The position numbers and the translations under genes are program-made. 64,000 nt of DNA, taken from positions 208,714 through 272,713 of the forward strand of contig NMRB01000106.1 of NCBI GenBank assembly GCA_002633025.1, written 5' to 3'. Source of the DNA: Notospermus geniculatus. Lineage: Eukaryota; Nemertea; Pilidiophora; Heteronemertea; Lineidae. Below the pieces are notes generated by a model that saw nothing but the letters and a program-made list of their open reading frames with translations, did not search any database and had not been told where the DNA came from. Positions within the stretch are counted from its first letter, which is position 1. Every line of letters starts with the position of its first letter. Below, in pieces: positions 44,801 to 56,800 of this stretch.

Positions 44801-47800
44801 CATGTACATGTATGTCATTGTCCCACTACCTTTTTGGTTCGAATTTATAAACTCTTACCGAAGTATCACTGAGTTTCACTGCTTGCATCTCAGCTCATAA
44901 CAAGTGTATAACTTTCAGGTGTGCATTTAACACCTTCAGAAGCATTGTGTGCCAACTATTGTAACCTCTTTTTGAGTTGTTTTTTCTGTGACCTCTGAGG
45001 AAAAAATTCAGTTCAGGTCATCGGAGGGCCTATACCTGCTCGGCCTTGGGCCTATGCGTTCTGTTCAACTGGGTCCGTTTAACTGCAGTAGTGAAAATGG
45101 TCTTTAAGTCATGCACTCCGAATGAAATGTACCCGTACATGCACCCTGGTTGCCACTGTAGTAGACTTGATTTGGTTTCATTTGCAGAATTTCTTGACCA
45201 TTATTTGTTCTGTTTATTTCACTTAATTTGGGACTTTATTTTAGGTGTAGTGGTCTTAAAATATTTTGTTTATAAACTTCGGTCAACTTACTAGCTCTGT
45301 TTTTACCAAGTCACTCATCAGTGCACATAGTACTAATCAAACACTAATGAGGAACTTTCAGAACTGACACTACTGTTAGGCGCTGCGAGTGTTTGTACCT
45401 TTTTTTCGACATTTTGTCCATGTTGCACTGCACATCAGGGACGTCTTGACGCGGCATCGTTTCGTTGCGTTGCTCGTTTTTGACGTCTTCGGTAAACCGC
45501 TCGCAGCACCGACCTGTCGGGATAAAAAGTTACCAGGTATGCAGGTTCCTCATTGTAAATATCACATTGGGCTGCAAAAACACTTCAGGCACTCACCGAC
45601 TAACTCTGCAAACCACAGTAAACGATGAGAAGTAGCACCATTTTGTCAGTTCATTTGTGTAGAGCACATTATAATCTGCCCCTGCAAACAGATTAAGTTG
45701 ATGAGAACGACCTCTCAGGATCGTCTTGTAGAATTTTACTTCTAAGGCCAGACTTTTTTTATAAGTTGGTTCGCGGATTTTTTTCACCACCCCTTTGCAG
45801 CGGAGGGCGGAAAAAAAATAAAAATAAAACTTTTTTTCCTAGTTCTCGAAGTTTTGTCTGTATTACGTTCATGGCGGAGGATGAAAAAAACATAAAAATT
45901 TATTTGAAAATAAAAATTGAAATTCCTTACATTAAGAATATATCAAGGTGTAGAACTATTTATTCTCATCTCAACTTTTCAATGGATTACAAAATCCTAT
46001 TCAACAGGAACTGATCCCAAGTTTCAACTCAAATCCAAATGAACATGACTTGCAATGTGTAAACACCCCATGCACATGGTGTGCCAAATATAGTTGCCAA
46101 TGATGTCATGGGAATCCCATTGTGGTATCCCCTCACCCATTGGATGATGCAGCACTAAATAGGTCATGTCACTGCATCTTGGCGAGTAGCCAACACACGT
46201 GGAGTTCCAGGAATTGAGTCACCATGGTCACTGGTCTCTTTTGGCTTCCCGCCAAAACATCGTCAGGCGGCTCAAGTGGATGGATAGCTCCGTCGGAACT
46301 GTAACTATAGGCCTAGTTTGCTAAGAAGATTCGATAATGATGAGATGGCAAGACAAAGTTATGCATTTTGTGACTGAAGTTTATTTACTAAAGGTAAAAT
46401 TTTCATTACAATAGAGCACAGGGACTACTGGCGCTGAAATCACCAACGATCCACCGCCAGGATCTTTACAGGATCGGCGGGCGGGATAAAAATAAAAATA
46501 AAATTTGAATTTTTTTTTCATTTTGGCATATTTCGGGGCGGCGGCCCTGAGAACTGTGAAAAAAAGTGATTTTATTTTTTTCTTGTTCCCAGCCTTTTCC
46601 CAGGCGGCGGATCCGCGAACCAACTTATAAAAAAAGTCTGGCCTAAGTGTTATGACAGGTCTGTTTCTCGTATTTGGTACCATGTAATCTGCATACTAAC
46701 TTTATATGCTACTTCTAGCTGTCCATTACCTGAAGGGTAGCCTGAGCCCCTCACAGATGCAAGGTCAGACCAGTCCTATAACACGACGACGGGTTGACAC
46801 GACGGACGGGACAGATCCACAGTACGAGGGTGCTGATGCAGCTGATCTTGTAGAGATGTTGAAAGAAACAGAGCACCTTCAAGAACAAGCAGATATTATC
46901 TACTATCTCTACATCGCGAAGTGAGTTGGCCATCGTTGTTTTTAGCGGCATTGCACAGTGCCTTAGTTTCGATGAATGTTCATGATAGGCCTAAATTAAA
47001 GTGTCACTGTCAATGTCTGATTGTCCGAGGTCTTGTGAGATTTGTCCAGATTATGGTGCAGTTTTCAAAGCTGTCCGCTGTAAAGAGGTTGAGTGGTGGA
47101 GAATAAGAAAGGGTACTGCCGATTGCAGCGTGAAACAAACAAGTGTATGGAGGCCTACCACCTGTCTTTCCTTACAAACATCACGGCAACATTTTGTCTG
47201 ATTTCAGAGGCCCGGACTGGGATACTGGTCTTGGCGGATTTCAGGTGTGCACAGTTACAGACGTCATGAAGGAGCTCTATGAGCGGGTGAGGACATAATG
47301 AACATGAACATGTACATCATGATGTACACATCATGGTTATCATGGTTATATGTGTACATATGTGACCCTCCACAGCAAAACCAGTCGCATGTCGCTCTTA
47401 GCTTGGCAGGTTGAGACCAAATGTTTGTCAGTTTCAATACTGTCTGTGTGTTATGAAATCTGAAATAATTGTCTCCCATTGTGTCCTGGTGTCATCCTAG
47501 TTCGTTGCGGCTCACCTTTAGAGCGACATGCGACTGGTTTTGCTGTGGAGGGTCACATATTTAGGTTTTCAGTTGTGCAAATGGACATAATCCATTCAGG
47601 GTTCAAAGTTAATGACCATTTGGTCTAAAATGCGACCTGGATTTTGCTGTGTGCGACCCAAAAAATTGATGTTCTAATGCATTTTGCATTGTGTGCGACT
47701 TGATTTTTTGGCCTGTTTGACCAAAATCTGCTTTTTCAGAAAATGAACTTTGATCCCTGCCATTAACAACATTCTTGAAGATTGACCTTGCAGTCTCTTT

Positions 47801-50800
47801 CTGCCATATTCCTACTCCCACTCACCAGCGTCTTTTCTGTTTTAGGCGGGTCATCTGAAGCAATGGTGGCTCGTACGTCACACGGCGGGCTTGTTAAGGA
47901 AGCGAGTTGAAGACCTTGCCAAGGCCGTGACTGATCTTCTTGTTAGGCAGAAGCAACTCGCTGTTGGCCTACCTCCTGAACCAAGAGAGCAGATAATCAC
48001 ACGACCTCTCCCACCGGACGAGCTGGCAGCCATCATTCATGATGCCTGCGGAGATGACTGCAGTACGGCTATGTTCACACAGGTAGGCCTACAGAGTTGA
48101 ATTGGCTGTCTCTGTTCCCATTTTTCCATGGTAACTTTTTGACTGAATGTCAGTCGGCCCTAAAAGAGTCCTACTTTCTCGGTTTAATGTGACCCTGTTG
48201 TCTTTTACAGGAATTGCTTGTCTACCTGGCAATGTTCATCAGAACGGAACCAAACCTTTTCGCAGAGATGCTGAGGTTGCGTGTTGGACTCATCATTCAG
48301 GTCATGGCTGTGGAGTTAGCAAGGACTCTACAATGCTCTGGTTTGTGTCAAATTTATTCCTCTTCATCACACTTCCTCTGGAGCTGATCAGAATCACTCA
48401 GTTGTGTTCTTTGCAAAGGTATCAATGTTGTGTAGTTGAATTTTCCTTTGCAACAGTGTCTGTTGTCAGCATCTTGAAATATCAAGTCCAATGGTCACTT
48501 CGGCTTTGGACTATGCTATGCTCTAGAGTGTAGTTGGAAGGCGTAGGATAATGAACCCTTGATAGGCCAAGATGGTTCTTCAATATGCCGATTGTGGAAC
48601 TGTGTTTTCAGTTTGCCGTTTGACTTGTTGAGCTAACTGATCATCCTTCTTGTGTTCAGGTGAAGAAGCCTCTGATCACCTGTTGAACTTGAGCCCCTTC
48701 GAAACCAAGACATTACTACATCATATCCTAAGTGGAAAGGAGTTCGGAGTTACCTCAGGTAGGTACGAAAGCCAGAGAGTAAGCCAAGTTTGTCAAACAG
48801 AGCTGGCTTGACCTTACTGAATTACCTGGTACATGTAAACTGATTGTCTGTCCAATATGACCCGTCACTGCAAAACCAGTACAAAGGGCCGTATGCACAG
48901 AGCTTCCTTGAGTGTGAGGTCGACCTTTAGCTATTGTTTGCAGGGCAGAATACAAAAGATTAAGGTCGACCTTACACTTGAGGAAGCTCTGTGCATACGG
49001 CCCTAAGTCACTCTGAAGTTGGAAGTTGAGACCAACGTTTTGTCAATTTCAGTAGGCCTAGGCTTATTATTTTGGTTCGTGCATGTTCATGTCTTGTGCG
49101 ACTTAGGACGAGTTTTGCTGTGAGGGTCACACAGGGGACAGAGCTTCTTTTGGTAACGAAAGTAGATACTATTATAAGGTTCTCTTGATTTCATCATGAT
49201 GTATATGTAGCTTGCCTAGTCACCATAACAATCCATCAACCTAATTTCCTATTTTTCGAGTGTATGAATTCAATTGTTCATGATTTTTACCAAAAACTGT
49301 TACATATAACATCCCTATCATGCTTCGGGCTGCTGCCTGTCTCCGTATGATGTGTGATGTTGCCTGAACATTATTAATGCTACAGGGTCTCTTTGGGGGA
49401 GCATGATGCATCACCATTTGTTGCTTCAAACTTCCTCCTTTACATACAATTTTTCATGTGACCTGTTTTCAGCAAATGACTTTGATAGAGATCAGTTTGA
49501 ATAGAATTCTAGGGTACAATTGATTTTCAGTAATGTCATGCGCTGAGGTAGAACTGGTCCCTCAATTAATCATTTTTCCCTTCACTAAAATAGCTTTAGT
49601 TCTGTATATGAAAAAGCTAATACTTACATTTGTACATAAAAAAAATTCTGCTTGTTATTTCCCTGTGGTCTTAAAATTGCTGCTTCAGGTAAAACTAACA
49701 AATACATCAGCTTTTTCACCACATCTCACAAGACTTACCGGTATATCTGCTGCACCTGAAAGTTTATGAACTTGTACTTGGACATGAACTTGAACTTGAA
49801 CTGGAACTTTCCCTCCTGACACAGAATTGAATGGCAACAACTGATGTCTTATTTTAACTGTTATCTTGTTAGCTTCCCTCTCCACACCTGGTTCGAGAGC
49901 GCTGTCTATCACCGAGACCGGCCGAAAATCACAGAGTGGGAGCATACGGAAGTCACTCAAGGAAGATTTGAAAAAGGTTGTTACAAAAAACAATGGGTTG
50001 GAATTTTATACATTTCGGTATATGCTCCCATGGTTGGTCAGGTGTAATTTACAAAAAATTGATAGCCATTTGCATGCAATAGAAAGGGCTTTAAGTGGCG
50101 CTGTTTGTTGGTATGGTGAATATCAGGTGGTCAAAATGGTTAACTTCAGTGCACTGGGTTGAAATTTCAATTCTATCTCTGCAATGAAGACATGAATCTG
50201 AAATATTGTTGGTGTGGCCAAAATCTAAGGCTGAGAGTCAATGTTGTTTGCAGTACTGCTTTCAGGACTATACCTAGTCCAAAGACATCGTTTTGCAAAC
50301 ATCCTTGTTTCAGGTAAAGCTGTTTGCAGCCCTTAATTAACCCTCAACACAGCTGAATCCACAGCTTACACACCCCACAGATGACTGACAGCATAGACTA
50401 GGACATATTCCAGCGACTGCTAGCATGAGAGTAGAAAATATGCTTTGGCTTTGTTCTTGTTTTTGCTTCAGGTTCTTCCGTACCTGCTTTTAACATCGTG
50501 TATTCTAATGATTCCTGGCATCGTGTGCCTTAAGTTTAGTTTCACTAGTTGCCATCTTGGATCAGTGATTTGGATTGATGGGAATTAGTGCGTTCTCATC
50601 GGGTCTGGTTGGAAGCTGAGGAGATTACCGATACATCAAGAACATGTTGCTCCTACTTGACAACATGCAAAGGCGAATTCAAGACTTACCTTAGAAGATT
50701 TCAACAGCAACAAGCAAGATGGCGTCTAGCAAACTCATCCATGGTGTCTAGCTTTCTGCCTGACAGATACATGTACTCTTCTCGGTTGTTGGTGCAGGAC

Positions 50801-53800
50801 TGTGCACAATAGAATAATATAGGCTGCTTTGATTCTTACTGTTGCTTATGTGTGGAATCTCATGATTTCGATTTTTCTCCAGTTGTGCTGTTTAGGTATT
50901 AATGTTGCTTTTGTCAAACCAGAACTAGACATAGTTGACATTACCACTCTCCTCACTTGATTCAACAACGTTTTCATGAACCAATCCTCATCTTCTTTTC
51001 CCTTGGCTCCAGTAGGCTCATGCTAGCCAACGCAACGGCCTGATAACCCATTCCTCCTTTGCCAAGCTGAATTTCTAACAGTGTGAACTTCCTTTACTAC
51101 AAAGGAGAATGCATAGCATAAATGTGGAATGAAATGCACTGGTCATAATCCCTCTGCTGTCAGAGCCACTCTGGTCTCCTTGGACTGCTTGCTCTTAAAT
51201 GCTTGCGATAGGCATGTATGATCTGTACCAGATGATGTGCCTCTGTGCTGCCCATGCATGTCATCATCCTCCGTAAAGAATGTACAATGTATTCAGTTCA
51301 TTCCCACATCCCACAATTCACTGCGCGATGGGGAACATCCGGAGCAGGTACGTGACACGGCCGCCGTCAAAATGAAGCCATGGAGGCGGCCATCTTGTTC
51401 TCGGTTCGAACATTCAGCGGCCTGTACAGACCACTGGGAGCATGCACCTCAACAAATCACTTTACCTCTCACAGTTTCTGAGCATAAGTAGTTGGTCTGG
51501 TGTGAAAACCGTGTTGAAAACAAAGCGAATCGACCCTACGGTTTGCTGTAGAACAGTGTAGAAGAGGTCCGATGAATGCCGACAACGTACAAACCACGTC
51601 AAAAACGCTGTGTTGATGTGTGACGTTGCGTCATTTTGTGACGTCACGTGAACAACCTCACGTGGCGGAACCAGGTTTTAGGCTGTAGCCATGACAGCTT
51701 GCTTGGCAACCGACCGGATGTCCCCCAACGCGCGGTGCATTTTGGGATTTGTGAAATATCAGAATATGACAGTCGTCCTTTCAACTCTTCGTGTTACAAT
51801 GTTCTGCTACAAGTGAAGTGAGTTAAGACTGGTCGTGCTTTTCCGTGTTGCTTATTATGTATATTTTTTTGAAGAATTCGGCAACCAGAAGGTCGAGAAA
51901 CCTGGTGAAATGATCACCGATTTAGACAAGAACAGGAAACGTCGCGAGTCGGTGAGTTGCATACCGTTGCTCTGCTTGGCTGTAGATGTTGTTTATAGTT
52001 TTGTCGCCAGTCCACGCATGTAGATCTCACCATGCAACGTCAACTAGATGGGTTTTTGAACTGTAGGTGAAAAATTATAGGAACGTTTGTGCTGTTTTTA
52101 GAAACGAACACCACTTCTTTGTGATTGCTCTTTCGCTCTGTTGTAAATGAACATGGCAAAGATAGTTAGTGCCAAAGTAGGCTGTAGGACAGCAACACTT
52201 GAAAACTTCTGTAGTTATTTGCTCATAGGAACACTGTACCAGTACATGTAGTTTCTCATATCTCATCAATTTACCAAAGTTGGCATGATTTTCTTCAGTG
52301 TTGCATTCATTGTTAATGTGTTCCTGTGTTGTCATAGAGTTATTGACATTTCGTGGATCAGATGACTTGGCTCCTTTGTTCAGTTGCTTCCAAAGTTTTG
52401 TTTACATACAGAAGTTCAGAATAATTTGCCTTGTAAAAAGTATTAGAATTTCAAGTTTACTGACGTGATTAGTTGTAGTTATAGTTTTACTTGTTCTACT
52501 AATTTGAAGTTTTTCGTGGAGTTCATTAGACAAATTAGAGTCCCCTTGAAAGTATTGCTCGGAATGATAACACTGTGTTTCACCCTGAAGGGATACCAAA
52601 GAAGTGCACTTCGCAAGTGAAAAATACACTCTGATGTACAGGGAGAGAAAATTCAACCAACAGGGCCTTTTCAATTACCATGTCGTGTAATTGTATGTTT
52701 TGTTTTCCTTTGGCAATGTCAGTTTTTGAATCCAATTTCCGTCACTGACATGTCAGTTTTTGATTCCTATTTTTCCTCAGCCTTCAGCTCTGTGTAATTT
52801 GTGTGTAAGTGTTTTTGCTTGATTTACGTAGTTTTCCATTTGGCATTCAGGGCCCATATTCATAACAGCTAGCTCTAACTTTTAGTTGGTTGGTAGTTGT
52901 GTACATTGGCGTGTACACACTGGGCACTTTTAAGTAACTATGGGCCGTATGCTTGTGTCGGACTTCAGCCACACCTTTTCCTCAATGCTTCAAGCAAAGA
53001 GAAAGTCTAACTTCAGCTATACTATAGGCTGAAGTCCGACCCAAACATACGGCCCTAAGCCTAGCAAGGTTTTATGAATATGGGCCCTGATCTCCAGTAG
53101 CCTCAGTATGAGCATTTGCTGTGATGACAGACCATAATATTTTTCTATTTGAATTATAGTCTGCTCTCTGGTGTTTTTTTATCCAGATGATTTGTTTAGT
53201 TCTTAGCCTTGTTCGTGATAATTCCTGTGATGGGTTTACTTCATCGGTCTTCATATTCAATCATAGCTTACAATCGAACTGAAGGATCAGCTGGCAAATG
53301 TCCATGTAAGTCAAGTCCACAAGCTCATTGCCAAGGTGCATGGCTGGTCAACCCTTATCTTGGTCTGTTTACTTGTTCTTGGTAATTTACGATAAATCCA
53401 TTTTCTTGAGACAAACATGATGAAAATGCTGCCTTCCATGTATTGAATTAATAGAAAGGCAAGCACCCTCCATCGTTTTTGGAAAAATGGTACCAGTATA
53501 TTAAGGAGGTGCTGATCTAGGATTTTTTTCAGGGGGGGGGGGGTCTGGACCTCTCCTGGATCTCTACCTGATATAGTGCGGCTAACACCAGGTTGACCCT
53601 TGGCATGGGCTGTTGTCGGCAGTATGAATATGTAACAGCTTAGTTAAAGCTGTACTTATGAAAGATTGATATGATATTCCTTTGATATTGATGTTGATCA
53701 GAGCTGCTTTTGCAATGTTCTGTTTTGTCGCCTCAGCCGGTAGATGCCATTCCAGATTCCAGGTTATTGTATTTGCCTCATTAACAATGCACGAGTTGGT

Positions 53801-56800
53801 TGTCGCGCAACTCAGAAGAATTTTTGCTGAGTTGTCGGTTTGTTGATGGTAGTCGGAATTAGTGTTGGTGTTTCTAACTGTTTCATTGCTTAGCTTTTGT
53901 TCAGCTGATTGTATGTAAAAATGTTGAGTGGTCTCCCATCTCTTAGTGTGTGAACTCATCTTCACGGCAAGAATGTTCCATCAACAGCCACCTTGGGAGA
54001 GAAGACGTATCAGGAACTTCCATTTGATTTCCAACACCAGCGTCCACATCATCAAATTCTGTGCCCATGTATATTGCCTATGTTATGTTGTTCCATCTTG
54101 TGAAGCTGCGGGATTTTTTCCAGCCTCTTTGTTGATTTTCAGCTGCAGTGATCAATTGTACATTCCCTTCGAAAAAGAAACACAAGGAAAATCCAAGACA
54201 CCCAAAAAATTCTAGACTCCTCTTTGCGGTTCTTTTTCTGAGGGTTTACTTTGAACACTTATGAACTTCATCAGCAAAGACAGACCGGTACTCATGATGA
54301 ATGTTAGTACATGACTTAGGACTGTAGCGCTAGCAGCTTTTAGTGTTCTGTCTTACAATAGTGCCTTGGTTTCTTTCTGTCCAGCTCCATCATGTAGGGA
54401 GTGGCCCACTTCTTCCAGTGGTACCCAGTGCCACAAAGTCAGAGGTAAACTGTCAAACAAGTGTGGTTATTATGAGGGCTGTACTTTGTTGAAATGAGGA
54501 ACCCGCGTGCCGGAAATCCCGACAGGTCGGCGCTGCGAGCAGTGCGACCGAAACGACGTCATTGACGCCGTCTTATGTGTTGACGCTGCGTCATGAAAAA
54601 ATCCGCTGTACATTTTCTACAGGAAAAATGAGATAAAGACGTTGCCGAAATCGTCATCTATGTCTTCATTTTAAGGAAAAAAGCATTGCAAAATTGCAGA
54701 CATTTTCATCTGCTGCAAGATGGTGTAAATTTTAATGCCAGGTGACCGAAACGAATGGGTGATTTTCACGCCAGAAATAAATGGAAATGACGTTAGAAAA
54801 AAGAAACTTCGGTCGCACTGCTCACAGCGCCGCGTCGTGACGTTAGTTCCTCCGGTTCCCCATTGCTCTGAACTTAACTTTACCATACTCGCCGTATTTG
54901 AGTTAGGAAAACCTACAAAAATTGTAGATGGACAAGTATCAAAATTCCTTTCCAATCTCTTGATATTTCTGCCATGTGATATGTTGGAAGATTTGGAATG
55001 AGTGCATTGAAGCTTCATGATTGGCTATAGCGCTTCCATGGCAACTATTAAATTAGTTTTGTCGTTAGTTTATATGAAATGATGCAATTGACAACAATGC
55101 TTCGAGTTGACCTCATAATGCAACACAAGTGCTTCGTTGGTTGAAATGTGCAGCGCTGTTTATGTCTCTGCCTGTAGTTTGCATGTAGATTGTGTATATT
55201 TCTTTGAGGTTGCCTCACGGTATTCACTCCACACGTTGGAAAAATTGGTGGAAAGAAATCNNNNNNNNNNNNNNNNNNNNNNNNNNNNNNNNNNNNNNNN
55301 NNNNNNNNNNNNNNNNNNNNNNNNNNNNNNNNNNNNNNNNNNNNNNNNNNNNNNNNNNNNNNNNNNNNNNNNNNNNNNNNNNNNNNNNNNNNNNNNNNNN
55401 NNNNNNNNNNNNNNNNNNNNNNNNNNNNNNNNNNNNNNNNNNNNNNNNNNNNNNNNNNNNNNNNNNNNNNNNNNNNNNNNNNNNNNNNNNNNNNNNNNNN
55501 NNNNNNNNNNNNNNNNNNNNNNNNNNNNNNNNNNNNNNNNNNNNNNNNNNNNNNNNNNNNNNNNNNNNNNNNNNNNNNNNNNNNNNNNNNNNNNNNNNNN
55601 NNNNNNNNNNNNNNNNNNNNNNNNNNNNNNNNNNNNNNNNNNNNNNNTCCTGTACAAAGCTCAGTCGTTGCGTCAACTGACGTCCAATGATAAAGCCAGT
55701 TCCCAAAATTCAAAACGCCCTAGCGGCTGTTGCGGGCAAAAGCTTTTTTGGCAACATGACTTTTCTGAAAGCTGGGTCGCCAAGGGTCCTAAACCTGGGT
55801 TCAGATTTGCTCTAACACGATGTTTCCGCAGAACGACATAAGGACGTGGACTATGTGTGGAATGGGCGTTAATTTGATCGCAAATTTGACTGTGTGGAAT
55901 GGGCGTTAATTTGATCGCAAATTTGACTGTGTGGAATGGGCGTTTGATCGCAAATTTGACCATGTGGAATGGGCATTAACCCTGCCCATAACAACAGGTT
56001 TGCGGGCACTAACAAATGACTGTTTACTGCCGTTTATATTAAACTAATATCAAACGAATTTGTAAATTAGTCCTGACCAATCATTGAGCACGTACCAAAT
56101 AATCCTTTAGTATGTTTCTTTTCAGGCAGTTTCATTGTAATAATGTACATGTATGTAACATTGCACAGCACGGCCCTAAACTAACTCCATCCAGCTGAAG
56201 AATCTCTCCACTGTGTACATTTTAAATGAAATGAAACTTAACCTTGTGCGGTTCAGAAAGAAGAAATTGTGCATTATTTCTTTTTACTCATGTTTAGAGA
56301 GGATTTTCTTTGCAATTTTTGATCAGAATTCCCCTAAATTATTGATAGAGTTTTGTCTAATCCTTCCTCTTTGCATGCGTTTCTCACCCATTTTAGACAA
56401 TCACTCCACCGGTAGCGATACAACAGCGCCCACCGACACCCTCGCAGTCTGTCACGCCCGAGAAAATAGAGGAGTCTCTCAAGGCTGATCGGCATGGTCA
56501 GTGGCTACGGAGACGGCGGCTAGATGGAGCCTTGAACAGAACCCCTGTGGGATTTTACCCAAGAATATGGGTACTGTTGGAGAGGGTACGTATCAGGCTG
56601 TTTTCTGTTCCTCGGTGTCTCCACAGGCCCGTCGAGAGCACCGAAAAGAGCATAGAAAAGAGCACCGAAAAGAGCACCGAAAATAGCAGAGCACCAAAAA
56701 GAGCACTGAAAAGAGCATAGAAAAGAGCATAGAAAAAAGCACAGAAAAGAGCATAGAAAAGAGCACAGAAAAGAGCCCGTCGAGGCCCAGTACGTACTCT

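Noticed and set aside
50588-50812. 74-aa frame with a Gln-rich stretch inside the PHKA intron
   Set aside because: No acceptor and donor pair fits PHKA phases there and no family is recognisable.
55048-55841. Several 160-234 aa frames on both strands
   Set aside because: They run through the 387-N gap and exist only because N codons do not stop translation.
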